A stretch of DNA of 36,081 nucleotides, from the IMG/VR virus record IMGVR_UViG_3300043446_000316, positions 1-36,081 of that record; one strand, written 5' to 3'. The notes below the pieces were generated by a model that saw only the letters and a program-made list of their open reading frames with translations, searched no databases and had not been told where the DNA came from. Below are positions 14,286 through 20,366 of this stretch, piece by piece; within the stretch, counting starts at the first letter, position 1, and each line of letters begins with the position of its first letter. The position numbers and the translations under genes were made by a program. The DNA is from a virus.

Positions 14286-14941
14286 TATTTCACCGATGCT
14301 TTCTTAAGTGCGCTACGTTGCTTAGAGTCAAACCTAGACCACAGTGCTGTTTTCCAATCTGCGTCTAGTTCCTGAGTATTGATATATTCCACTGCTCCCT
14401 CAACATCACCTTTCTCGATTAAGAACCTTGCTTCTACGGCAATGCTCTCAATAGTGTCCTGATCGTACTTGTTCATATTGTCGAAAACGTCCACTGTAAC
14501 GGCTTTAGAGGACTTAGGAGCGTCTGAACCTGTAACCGCATCCAGAGCATCATGTTCGACGATTTCAAGGGCTAGAACGTACAAATAGCGTCTGAGATAG
14601 GTCTGAGTTGCACCTAAATTTTGCACAGGATGGCAGCCTTTTAATTGAGCCTCAGCCATAGGGCTAGTGAACCGTATAAGGCCACCGAACTCATGGTCAA
14701 AGATTTTTAAAGTAGCTGTGTTCTCGTCAAACGATACAGTAGAACATAGTTTCAGTTCTGCAAATATCTGATTGATCGTAGGAAGGAAGTCACCTAGTTC
14801 AAAGTATTGATAGCCAGCAAACTTATTGTGTCCAGACTTCTTGAGTTGCGTTGATTGAAGCTTGATTCGTGCTTGCTGAAGTTTTTGATAGACGAGCCAT
14901 TGCTGCTGCTCATGTTCTGCTTGCTGTTGATAGTCAGTCAT
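14285..14941 (-). CDS. erf: ERF-family single-strand annealing protein
   Basis: A 218-residue protein of the ERF recombinase superfamily. The diagnostic region is NKFAGYQYFELGDFLPTIN (about residues 39-57), then GGLIRFTSPMAEAQLKG and NLGATQTYLRRYLYVLALEI (108-127). ERF proteins form rings that anneal complementary DNA strands. In phage they repair or circularise genomes and promote exchange. The C-terminal 70 residues are helical and basic at the end (SKQRSALKKASVK). No partner exonuclease is obvious in the window. Confidence 0.85.
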   Translation of the reverse strand: MTDYQQQAEHEQQQWLVYQKLQQARIKLQSTQLKKSGHNKFAGYQYFELGDFLPTINQIFAELKLCSTVSFDENTATLKIFDHEFGGLIRFTSPMAEAQLKGCHPVQNLGATQTYLRRYLYVLALEIVEHDALDAVTGSDAPKSSKAVTVDVFDNMNKYDQDTIESIAVEARFLIEKGDVEGAVEYINTQELDADWKTALWSRFDSKQRSALKKASVK

Positions 14942-14943
14942 AT

Positions 14944-15117
14944 TTAGCCTTTATATTTTTTATACTGCACAATATTGAGAGGTTGTGTTTCCTTAGTAGT
15001 TTGTACCTCTGCCATCTTTTTCTGCTCTTTAATAATGCGAGCGAAAGTCTTGCGTATGTCAGTCTTAGCGGCTGGAACATAGTCTTTCTTGTATAGAATT
15101 GAGCGTTCGTCTTTCAT
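14944..15117 (-). CDS. small basic protein upstream of ERF gene
   Basis: A 57-residue basic protein (MKDERSILYKKDYVPAAKTD, then TFARIIKEQKKMAE and QYKKYKG). I chose the ATG at 15117 because it overlaps the TGA of a small upstream frame as ATGA. A longer reading from a TTG at 15186 would put that small frame out of use and has no better ribosome site. The stop lies two bases from the ERF start. It may support recombination, by position. Confidence 0.55.
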   Translation of the reverse strand: MKDERSILYKKDYVPAAKTDIRKTFARIIKEQKKMAEVQTTKETQPLNIVQYKKYKG

Positions 15118-15212
15118 ATCGAGCAAGCAATAATGTATAGAACAATCATTATCGCACCACAAATGAGAGGATGGTGAGAAAACCAATCGTTAGTATTAAG
15201 CAAAGTTTTCAT
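15114..15212 (-). CDS. putative 32-residue membrane micropeptide
   Basis: A short frame that starts inside the end of the upstream gene and stops in an ATGA overlap with the next one. Residues 15-32 are a single strongly hydrophobic helix (PLICGAIMIVLYIIACSI) preceded by a polar N-terminus (MKTLLNTNDWFSHH). The ribosome site is weak. The coupled overlap and the clean transmembrane helix support it; the short length does not. Confidence 0.45.
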   Translation of the reverse strand: MKTLLNTNDWFSHHPLICGAIMIVLYIIACSI

Positions 15213-15396
15213 TGGATTCAATAATATTAGCGAGTTCATGAATGTCTCTCGGTGGGATCATGAGAGCTTCGTAAGCAATGGTTAGGATTTCTTCTTCTTC
15301 AGGAGTCTTGTTCTCTTTATCCTCAAGGTTATGAGCCAGCAAACGGATAGTGTAGACAAGCTCTGCGATTTCCCAATTGTGCATATTAGTTTTCAT
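15196..15396 (-). CDS. small acidic helical protein, unknown function
   Basis: A 66-residue acidic protein with an AGGAGG site nine bases upstream of its ATG. It is predicted mostly helical (WEIAELVYTIRLLAHNLEDK, then PEEEEILTIAYEALMI). Its start overlaps the end of the previous leftward gene. A second Met at residue 5 is a less likely start. No domain is recognised. Confidence 0.65.
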   Translation of the reverse strand: MKTNMHNWEIAELVYTIRLLAHNLEDKENKTPEEEEILTIAYEALMIPPRDIHELANIIESNENFA

Positions 15397-15541
15397 TGGT
15401 TAGCCTCCTATATTCATTTAATAATTTCCAGTAACCATCTTCATCTAGTGCTCGCTCATAACTTCCGTCTTGGCATTTCTTCCAATGAGCATTCTTGTGT
15501 GCAATCTCGTCTAGTTTTTGCTTCATCTCATCAATAGTCAT
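15386..15541 (-). CDS. small charged protein, unknown function
   Basis: A 51-residue frame that begins within the last codons of the upstream gene and runs into the start of the next. It fills what would otherwise be an empty gap of about 140 bases. The product is helical and charged (MTIDEMKQKLDEIAHKNAHW, then ERALDEDGYWKLLNEYRRL), with one cysteine. Overlaps at both ends (11 bases each) are in keeping with the packing of this operon. Confidence 0.6.
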   Translation of the reverse strand: MTIDEMKQKLDEIAHKNAHWKKCQDGSYERALDEDGYWKLLNEYRRLTNEN

Positions 15542-15836
15542 GACGGTTCTCCCACTGGTGCGTTTTCATATCTTGATGGTAGTTCCAAATATCTTCAGCA
15601 GTAGGCTCATCATTAACGTACTTTGAGTGTTTAGACTCATAAGCAATCATTCCTGCGATGAACCTTGACAGATGACTGCTCAATGCTTCAGGATTAGCAC
15701 GATGCGTAGCCCAAACATTAAAGAACTCGATCATGTTCTCCCGCAAGTCACCTTCAGTCATCTGATCCACAAAGTCATCCGACTTACGATTCAGAATCAT
15801 CTGTAAACATTCCTGCTCGAATTCATGACGTTTCAT
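15531..15836 (-). CDS. first gene of leftward early operon, unknown function
   Basis: A 101-residue helical protein (FEQECLQMILNRKSDDFVDQ, then FFNVWATHRANPEALSSHLS). It has a strong AGGAGA ribosome site, and its leader includes a stable hairpin and a candidate promoter. As the promoter-proximal gene of the leftward block it should be made early. No catalytic residues or known domain are recognised. Confidence 0.7.
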   Translation of the reverse strand: MKRHEFEQECLQMILNRKSDDFVDQMTEGDLRENMIEFFNVWATHRANPEALSSHLSRFIAGMIAYESKHSKYVNDEPTAEDIWNYHQDMKTHQWENRHDY

Positions 15837-15854
15837 ATTAATCTCCTAGTTAAT

Positions 15855-15905
15855 CCGCAGCATTGCGGTAAGAGAACAATACCATAACTATTCTTTTTGT
15901 GTAAA
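15855..15905 (-). promoter_or_regulatory. candidate leftward promoter with 5'-end hairpin
   Basis: On the leftward strand TTTACA (15905-15900) and TATTGT (15881-15876) are 18 bases apart, a fair sigma70 match. Transcription would begin near a small hairpin, CCGCA-ATGC-TGCGG (15868-15855), which lies four bases before ACTAGGAGATTAATATG, the ribosome site and start of the first leftward gene. A hairpin at the extreme 5' end often stabilises a messenger. This is the only sizeable gap between divergent genes in the window. Confidence 0.45.
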
Positions 15906-15929
15906 AACTTTTCTATAGATAACTTAACA

Positions 15930-16298
15930 ATGATTAAAAGAACCTATAAGCCTAAAATTGGTAGCAAAAGAGCAACACTTTATGAGTATGTCTTGAAGAA
16001 TCCGGGTCTAACGGCAATGCAGCTACATGCCCGTTTAAAGCTTCATGACGACGCGTTTATGGTCACTAGGGAGCTGAATATACTGAAGGGCTTTGAAGTC
16101 GTTAGGGAGGACAATGGACGGTTCTATGAGCATGTTCCAGAGCCTGAGATAATTACAGAGGTGGTAGTACGTCAGCCAATGGTATTTAAGCCACTTAATA
16201 CATTTTTGCCAACAGTAAGTCCAAGAGGTCAGCCAATTGAGCACAGAAGTTTCAAAATCTGCAAGTCCAGCGTCAAACCAACAAAAAACGATTTATAA
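15930..16298 (+). CDS. winged-helix DNA-binding protein
   Basis: A 122-residue protein that opens the rightward early run. Residues about 13-60 (SKRATLYEYVLKNPGLTAMQ, LHARLKLHDDAFMVTRELNI, LKGFEVVREDNGRFYE) follow the helix-helix-recognition-helix-wing order of small winged-helix regulators. The C-terminal half is Pro/Val-rich. I prefer the ATG over a TTG 33 bases upstream because it gives a basic start (MIKRTYKPK). Neither start has a strong ribosome site. It may regulate the divergent promoter region on its 5' side; this is inferred from position. Confidence 0.65.
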   Translation: MIKRTYKPKIGSKRATLYEYVLKNPGLTAMQLHARLKLHDDAFMVTRELNILKGFEVVREDNGRFYEHVPEPEIITEVVVRQPMVFKPLNTFLPTVSPRGQPIEHRSFKICKSSVKPTKNDL

Positions 16299-16404
16299 CT
16301 TTAGTAAGAAAGTCTGTCCTAGCTGCAAGAGGACTAGATCAGCAATTCAATTCCAGAACTCTGAGTTATGCAGGGTTTGCACATTGCGAGGAAGTAAGGT
16401 ATAG
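16237..16404 (+). CDS. small zinc-ribbon protein with TTG start
   Basis: A 55-residue frame overlapping the end of the winged-helix gene. A good AAGAGGT ribosome site lies about eight bases before the TTG start. The product has an 18-residue polar head, then a four-cysteine zinc-ribbon pattern: Cys27-x2-Cys30 (VCPSCK) and Cys45-x2-Cys48 (LCRVCT), 14 residues apart. The end is basic. Small zinc ribbons in phage early regions usually bind nucleic acid or proteins of the transcription machinery. It fills a region that otherwise has no gene. Confidence 0.6.
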   Translation: MSTEVSKSASPASNQQKTIYNFSKKVCPSCKRTRSAIQFQNSELCRVCTLRGSKV

Positions 16405-16414
16405 TTTTTTCAAA

Positions 16415-16483
16415 GGCTAGGGAGTGCAACCCGAAAAGTCGATTCGTTACCGACCTGCCTTGATTCTTCTTGTAACGATAGCC
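16415..16483 (+). ncRNA. structured leader upstream of replication gene
   Basis: The 96 bases ahead of the replication gene contain nested pairings. GGCTA (16415-16419) pairs with TAGCC (16479-16483), directly stacked on TCGTTAC (16444-16450) with GTAACGA (16472-16478); GGG/CCC (16420-16422, 16430-16432) forms a small side hairpin. Together they describe a three-way junction ending 17 bases before the ATG. It could be a cis-regulatory RNA, an origin-related element or a protein-binding operator. Confidence 0.45.
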
Positions 16484-16500
16484 GAGAACGTGAGGCAAGT

Positions 16501-17175
16501 ATGTTTTCCTACCAGCATCATATTGGCGATTTTCGCCGAGACACAGCTTCCCTATCTGACGTAGTTGCAATGGCTTATTTAAAGCTATTGTGGATGTATT
16601 ACGACACAGAATTACCTCTTCCAGCAGACGCTAAATTGCTTGCATTTAAGATCGGCTCTGATGCTGAGACAGTGCAACTTTTGCTCGATTCGTTCTTCCA
16701 GCTTGACGAAAATGTTTACCGTCATAAACGCTGTGATGCTGAAATTATTGCTTATCGTTCACGAAGTGGCATAGCAAGAGACAAAGCTAATAAACGATGG
16801 AAAAATGCCGCAGCAGAAAATAATCATGCTACAGCATTGCTAGAGCATAGCCACAGCATTGCCACAGCTAAGAAAAGTCATGCTAACCGAGAACCGATAA
16901 CCGATAACCAAATATATATATCTAGCTTTGATACTTTCTGGAAACAATATCCTAGAAAGATTGCTAAAGATAACGCTAGGAAAGCATGGTTAAAGATTAA
17001 GCCTGATGAAGATTTAGTCCAGAAAATATTAACCGCGGTTAAGACTCATAAAACCTTTAAGGTTGAGGAACAGTTCATTCCTCATGCGGCTAGTTGGCTT
17101 AATGCAAAACGATGGGATGATGAACTTACCGTAAAACAATATGACTTTGATCCAATGTTACGGAGAGCCAAATGA
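16501..17175 (+). CDS. replication protein with DUF1376 (YdaU-like) N-terminus
   Basis: A 224-residue protein with two parts. Residues 1-100 match the DUF1376/YdaU pattern (YQHHIGDFRRDTASLSD, then MAYLKLLWMYYDTELPLPAD), a winged-helix-type domain of phage replication initiators and helicase loaders. A polar His/Asn/Ala-rich linker (105-138) leads to a C-terminal domain, SFDTFWKQYPRKIAKDNARK to WLNAKRWDDEL, seen in many phage replication proteins. It is followed by primase zinc-finger and helicase genes, so it probably recognises the origin or loads the helicase. The ribosome site is GTGAGG. Confidence 0.8.
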   Translation: MFSYQHHIGDFRRDTASLSDVVAMAYLKLLWMYYDTELPLPADAKLLAFKIGSDAETVQLLLDSFFQLDENVYRHKRCDAEIIAYRSRSGIARDKANKRWKNAAAENNHATALLEHSHSIATAKKSHANREPITDNQIYISSFDTFWKQYPRKIAKDNARKAWLKIKPDEDLVQKILTAVKTHKTFKVEEQFIPHAASWLNAKRWDDELTVKQYDFDPMLRRAK

Positions 17176-17609
17176 TTGATGACTTCCTTTCTCGGTTACA
17201 GAAAGTTCATGGACGCAATGGTCGATGGACTGCTTGCTGTCCTGCTCATGGTGATAAGTCTCCATCCCTCGCGGTTCGAGAACTGGATGACGGGCGAATC
17301 CTAGTCAAGTGCTTTGCTGGATGTTCTGCTGCGGAAATAGTTGAGTCTGTAGGAATGAGGCTGACTGATCTTTTCCCACCTGATGATGATTCTTTGGCTT
17401 ATCGTGTCAAACCTGCCAAACCAGAGCGCAGACCGTTCTATCCATCCGACCTATTGAAAATAACGCGATTTGAGGCGTTAGTCGTCGCGTTGGTAGCTAG
17501 AGATATAACTCGCGGAAAAAACGTCTCAGAAAGCGATTTAGAGCGTTTAAACGTGGCTTTTGAGCGTATATGTGCCGTAGTTGGAGAGATAGATGACAAA
17601 TTTGCTTGA
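17172..17609 (+). CDS. stand-alone primase-type CHC2 zinc-finger protein
   Basis: A 145-residue protein with ATGA overlap to the replication gene. Residues 14-70 form a DNA-primase zinc finger: TACCPAHGDKSPSLAV (Cys23, His26) and LVKCFAGCSAAEIVESVG (Cys47, Cys51), which reads template in primases and primase-helicases. No TOPRIM or polymerase domain follows; the rest is a helical region (RFEALVVALVARDITRG) of unknown role. It overlaps the helicase gene by 17 bases, so the two may work as a split version of a fused primase-helicase. Confidence 0.8.
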   Translation: MIDDFLSRLQKVHGRNGRWTACCPAHGDKSPSLAVRELDDGRILVKCFAGCSAAEIVESVGMRLTDLFPPDDDSLAYRVKPAKPERRPFYPSDLLKITRFEALVVALVARDITRGKNVSESDLERLNVAFERICAVVGEIDDKFA

Positions 17610-18600
17610 AATGAGGGCACAAGAGCTTGATGAAGTTATCAGGCAGCAAAAGATTGCTTCAAAGAATATTGATGTGGATAAGTACCTACATTTCCATGAT
17701 GTAACTACTCAGGTCAAGGATGCGACTGATTGGTTAGCTGAGATGGAAGAAAGTTATATCAATCCAACTATCGACAGTAATGTGACGATGCCTTGGACTA
17801 CGACTCATGGAGACTTCAAGTTTCGGATGGGTGAGGTAACGGTTTATGGTGGGACTAACGGTTCAGGAAAGTCTCTTATCACAGGTCAGATTGCTTTGAA
17901 TTTAGTGCGTCAAGGCAAGAAAGTATGTATCGCGTCTTTTGAGATGCAGCCGAAATTGACGTTATGGCGAATGATTCGTCAGTTCAGCGGTGAGTTTATT
18001 GATGATCCACTGGCATCGGATAGGGGTGGATATATCAGTCCGTTGATGGCTAGGTTTGCTAGGTTTATCAAAGGCAAGTTATTTATTTACGATCAGCAAG
18101 GAACTACTACGCCAAATAAGACGATAGCGATGGCGAGATATTGCGCTATGGAAAAAGGAATAACGCATATCTTTATCGATTCGCTGATGAAGTGCGTAGA
18201 GAAAGAGGATGACTATAACGAACAGAAGCGGTTTGTAGATGAGATGTGCTCATTGGCTAGGGATCATGATGTTCATATTCACTTGATTCACCATATCAGG
18301 AAGCAAGAGACTGATGAGAAGCAGCCTAACAAGAATGACTTGAAGGGTTCAGGATCGATAGCGGATCAGGTGGATAACGTGTTCTTGGTTTGGAGAAACA
18401 AAAAGAAAGAGAATATGTTGAAGCAAGGTGAAGTTGGATTAGATGATATTGCAGATACGTATTTAATGTGTGAGAAGCAGAGAAATGGGGATGCTACAGA
18501 GTGGTACAAGTTATGGTTTCACTCAAGCAGCCAGCAATTTGTTGAGAAATTAGGAGGCTATCCAATTGACTTCGATAATGGTGGAAGGTTCGCTCAATGA
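17593..18600 (+). CDS. DnaB/Twinkle-type RecA-fold replicative helicase
   Basis: A 335-residue ATPase. It has Walker A GGTNGSGKS (residues 86-94), SFEMQPKLTLWRMIRQFSG as the conserved SF4 region after strand two, Walker B HIFIDSLMK (192-200), the HLIHHIRK motif (about 230-237) and GSGSIADQVD (252-261), which senses nucleotide and DNA in hexameric helicases. It lacks the DnaB N-terminal domain and is a core motor, so primase zinc finger and initiator may supply the missing contacts. The last four bases overlap the start of the next frame. Confidence 0.85.
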   Translation: MTNLLEMRAQELDEVIRQQKIASKNIDVDKYLHFHDVTTQVKDATDWLAEMEESYINPTIDSNVTMPWTTTHGDFKFRMGEVTVYGGTNGSGKSLITGQIALNLVRQGKKVCIASFEMQPKLTLWRMIRQFSGEFIDDPLASDRGGYISPLMARFARFIKGKLFIYDQQGTTTPNKTIAMARYCAMEKGITHIFIDSLMKCVEKEDDYNEQKRFVDEMCSLARDHDVHIHLIHHIRKQETDEKQPNKNDLKGSGSIADQVDNVFLVWRNKKKENMLKQGEVGLDDIADTYLMCEKQRNGDATEWYKLWFHSSSQQFVEKLGGYPIDFDNGGRFAQ

Positions 18601-19429
18601 GTTGGCTCTTTTCGCGGGCGCTGGTGGAGGCATACTTGGGGGGAAACTTCTCGGATGGAGAACAGTCTGCGCCGTTGAATGGGAGCCATACGCAGCTTGT
18701 GTACTTGCCGCAAGACAAAATGACAAAGTTCTCCCGCCTTTCCCGATATGGGATGACGTTCAAACCTTTGACGGAAAGCCGTGGAGAGGAATTGTTGACG
18801 TTATATCTGGAGGATTTCCGTGCCAAGACATTAGCGCAGCAGGAAAAGGAGCAGGAATTGAAGGAGAACGAAGCGGAATGTGGCGAGAAATGGCGAGGAT
18901 CATTCGCGAAGTGGAGCCAAGATTCGTATTCGTGGAAAACTCACCAATGCTTACTTCTAGGGGACTTGGAGTCGTTCTCGGAGACTTGGCCTCGATGGGG
19001 TTTAATGCGGCGTGGGGAGTGTTGGGAGCAGCAGACGTTGGAGCAAACCATCAGAGGGACAGAATCTGGATTGTCGCAAGAAATATGGCCTACTCCAAGA
19101 AGTTGCAGTGCAATGGCAGCAACAATAACGCAAGAATCAGCATGGAACGAAAAAAGGAATCCGAATTTGGAGACAATAGTTGGAAGAACAATATATCCGA
19201 CTCCAACAGCCCACAATTCAAAGGAAGGAGCATTCCCAGCGGAATATACCAGGAAAACTCCTACGCTTGCGACTCACGCTGGTGGGAAATTGAACCCAAC
19301 GTGGGTAGAGTGGCTGATGGGGTGGCCGCTAGGGTGGACAGACTTAAAGCCATTGGAAACGGACAAGTACCACTTTATGCAGCAGAAGCATGGAAAATCT
19401 TGAGCAATACCGTCATCAATGCGAGGTGA
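18566..19429 (+). CDS. C5-cytosine DNA methyltransferase
   Basis: A 287-residue enzyme with motif I LALFAGAGGG (residues 13-22), IV GGFPCQDISAAG with catalytic Cys86, VI ENSP (124-127), VIII QRDRIWIVA, and the final RVDRLKAIGNGQVP (256-269). It methylates cytosine at C5 from S-adenosylmethionine. The TTG at 18566 has GGAGG eight bases upstream; ATG at 18578 is an alternative start. Between motif VIII and IX the target-recognition region is unusually short and low in complexity (Asn/Ser/Lys-rich), and this stretch is where the other frame also codes. It may protect phage DNA from restriction. It is almost fully overlapped by the next feature. Confidence 0.8.
   Translation: MTSIMVEGSLNELALFAGAGGGILGGKLLGWRTVCAVEWEPYAACVLAARQNDKVLPPFPIWDDVQTFDGKPWRGIVDVISGGFPCQDISAAGKGAGIEGERSGMWREMARIIREVEPRFVFVENSPMLTSRGLGVVLGDLASMGFNAAWGVLGAADVGANHQRDRIWIVARNMAYSKKLQCNGSNNNARISMERKKESEFGDNSWKNNISDSNSPQFKGRSIPSGIYQENSYACDSRWWEIEPNVGRVADGVAARVDRLKAIGNGQVPLYAAEAWKILSNTVINAR
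18597..19403 (+). CDS. second long frame overprinted on the methyltransferase gene
   Basis: An 807-base frame in the other reading phase, inside the methyltransferase gene. It starts in ATGA shared with the helicase stop and has GGAAGG nine bases upstream. The 268-residue product begins MSWLFSRALVEAYLG and has a WPRWGLMRRGE segment, WPTP elements (EIWPTPRS) and a distinctive end (VEWLMGWPLGWTDLKPLETD). I recall similar MSWLFSRALV proteins and VEWLMGWPLGWTDL ends from other phages, beside or over such methylase genes. That recollection supports coding but I could not check it. Function unknown; the bias toward Trp/Pro/Glu is unlike a random frame. Confidence 0.65.
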   Translation: MSWLFSRALVEAYLGGNFSDGEQSAPLNGSHTQLVYLPQDKMTKFSRLSRYGMTFKPLTESRGEELLTLYLEDFRAKTLAQQEKEQELKENEAECGEKWRGSFAKWSQDSYSWKTHQCLLLGDLESFSETWPRWGLMRRGECWEQQTLEQTIRGTESGLSQEIWPTPRSCSAMAATITQESAWNEKRNPNLETIVGRTIYPTPTAHNSKEGAFPAEYTRKTPTLATHAGGKLNPTWVEWLMGWPLGWTDLKPLETDKYHFMQQKHGKS

Positions 19430-19590
19430 GATATGTCTTAGCAATAAGAGCTACTAATAGAGATGAGGCTATGAAATATTTATCGTTAGTACAGGAAAAA
19501 AGAAAAGAAAAAGCAAAGCAGTTAATTGATGATTGTAAAAAACAATGGGAACTAGGAAATAGAGGTCAATGGGGAGACTGGCGTGAATAG
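19390..19590 (+). CDS. small charged helical protein after the methylase locus
   Basis: A 66-residue protein whose start lies in the final codons of both overlapping frames. The sequence MENLEQYRHQCEVRYVLAIR followed by KRKEKAKQLIDDCKKQWELG is helical and basic, with two cysteines. The ending GNRGQWGDW overlaps the next gene. I have a vague recollection of such proteins as a small phage DUF family of unknown function. The ribosome site is weak, so coupling from upstream is likely. Confidence 0.65.
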   Translation: MENLEQYRHQCEVRYVLAIRATNRDEAMKYLSLVQEKRKEKAKQLIDDCKKQWELGNRGQWGDWRE

Positions 19591-19798
19591 AGATGACATT
19601 ATCCGCATGGCGCGGGAGGCTGGCGCATTTCCTGAGTTATCAGAAACGCCAGACAAGGATGTGGAGTTTTTGCGAAAGTTCGCCGCCCTAGTCGCAGCAG
19701 CAGAGCGCGAGGAATGCGCGAAGGTAGCTGCGTGGATTCTTAAGATGCCTGAAAACGATGTGAGTGCAGCTATCCGCGCAAGAGGTTCAAATGATTAG
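19583..19798 (+). CDS. small phage protein with EREECAK / AIRARG motif
   Basis: A 71-residue protein starting at GTG, with GGGGAG about eight bases upstream. The N-terminus is MNRDDIIRMAREAGAF and the C-terminal half carries VAAAEREECAKVAAWIL and SAAIRARG. The same C-terminal arrangement recurs in the gene at 21929, so the two share a module. The protein should be helical and acidic. It is of a type common in phage accessory regions, with no known function. Confidence 0.7.
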   Translation: MNRDDIIRMAREAGAFPELSETPDKDVEFLRKFAALVAAAEREECAKVAAWILKMPENDVSAAIRARGSND

Positions 19799-20081
19799 AG
19801 CATCTAGAACAGACGAAAACCAGAAGTCTATAGTTGAGTTTCTAAGAAAACATCACATGGAAGTCCAGCACTTACATTCAGTAGGTAAAGGCTGCCCTGA
19901 TTTATTGGTAGGTTACAAAGGTGTCAATGTATTACTAGAAATTAAGAGAGATGAGACTAAGAAGCTGACACCAGATCAGGTTATATGGCATCACAACTGG
20001 CGAGGTCAGGTTGCTACTGTTGCAACAGCACAACAGGCTTATGATGTAGTGATAGAGCAGGTTAAGAGGTTTAGGCTATAG
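19791..20081 (+). CDS. VRR-NUC-like nuclease (PD-(D/E)XK superfamily)
   Basis: A 96-residue protein; the ATG at 19791 follows AGAGG seven bases upstream, and a longer reading adds only ten residues. The active-site arrangement GKGCPDLLVGYKGVNVLLEIK (Asp, then Glu-x-Lys) is that of the VRR-NUC branch of PD-(D/E)XK nucleases. It is supported by the initial DENQKSIVEFLRKHHMEVQ helix and final GQVATVATAQQAYDVV. Such enzymes are structure-specific nucleases, for example for Holliday junctions or flaps. It probably resolves recombination or replication intermediates in this phage. Confidence 0.75.
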   Translation: MIRASRTDENQKSIVEFLRKHHMEVQHLHSVGKGCPDLLVGYKGVNVLLEIKRDETKKLTPDQVIWHHNWRGQVATVATAQQAYDVVIEQVKRFRL

Positions 20082-20110
20082 GAAAGTGTTAATCGATAGA
20101 AATATATATG

Positions 20111-20138
20111 TTGCATTGGATTAAGACTGTGCTATTCT
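20111..20138 (+). promoter_or_regulatory. candidate sigma70 promoter (TTGCAT - 16 - TATTCT)
   Basis: In the 105-base gap after the nuclease gene, TTGCAT (20111-20116) and TATTCT (20133-20138) are separated by 16 bases, a moderate match to -35 and -10. It would serve the following small genes and the structured RNA region. No other function is seen in this gap. Confidence 0.4.
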
Positions 20139-20186
20139 GTGTACATGGACGCAATTACTAGAACTCAACTTTCTTCGGAGGCTCCC

Positions 20187-20327
20187 ATGTTCAAAGTTAC
20201 CTTTTACGTTTATAGCAAAATCCTTAACAAGGAGTTTCGTAATGTTGAAGTCCATAAGTCAATGGATGATGCAAGGCTTAGGGCTTTGGCTCTAATGTGG
20301 CAGATTGAGTCTGTCGAAGAAGTTTAA
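20187..20327 (+). CDS. small phage protein, unknown function
   Basis: A 46-residue protein, MFKVTFYVYSKILNKEFRN then VEVHKSMDDARLRALALMW. I chose this start because GGAGG lies five bases ahead; an upstream ATG at 20145 would add 14 residues without a ribosome site. It has a beta-strand pair followed by an alpha helix. No family is recognised. Confidence 0.6.
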   Translation: MFKVTFYVYSKILNKEFRNVEVHKSMDDARLRALALMWQIESVEEV

Positions 20328-20334
20328 TAAATAT

Positions 20335-20350
20335 GCCGGGGAAACCCGGC
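20335..20350 (+). promoter_or_regulatory. GNRA-tetraloop hairpin before a small gene
   Basis: GCCGGG-GAAA-CCCGGC is a perfect six-base-pair stem with a GAAA loop, two bases before ACTAGGAGATTAATATG. There is no T run, so it is not a terminator. The 17-base ribosome-site block is identical to that of the first leftward gene, which also has a hairpin in front. It may stabilise the message or regulate translation. Confidence 0.55.
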
Positions 20351-20366
20351 TTACTAGGAGATTAAT

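Noticed and set aside
15118-15186. TTG start extending the small basic gene before ERF
   Set aside because: It would replace a micropeptide frame that is coupled by ATGA to the shorter form, and it has no better ribosome site.
15876-15930. Rightward promoter in the divergent region
   Set aside because: TATTCT at about 15889 has no -35 at a usable distance (TTGCGG is 20 bases away), so I did not annotate it.
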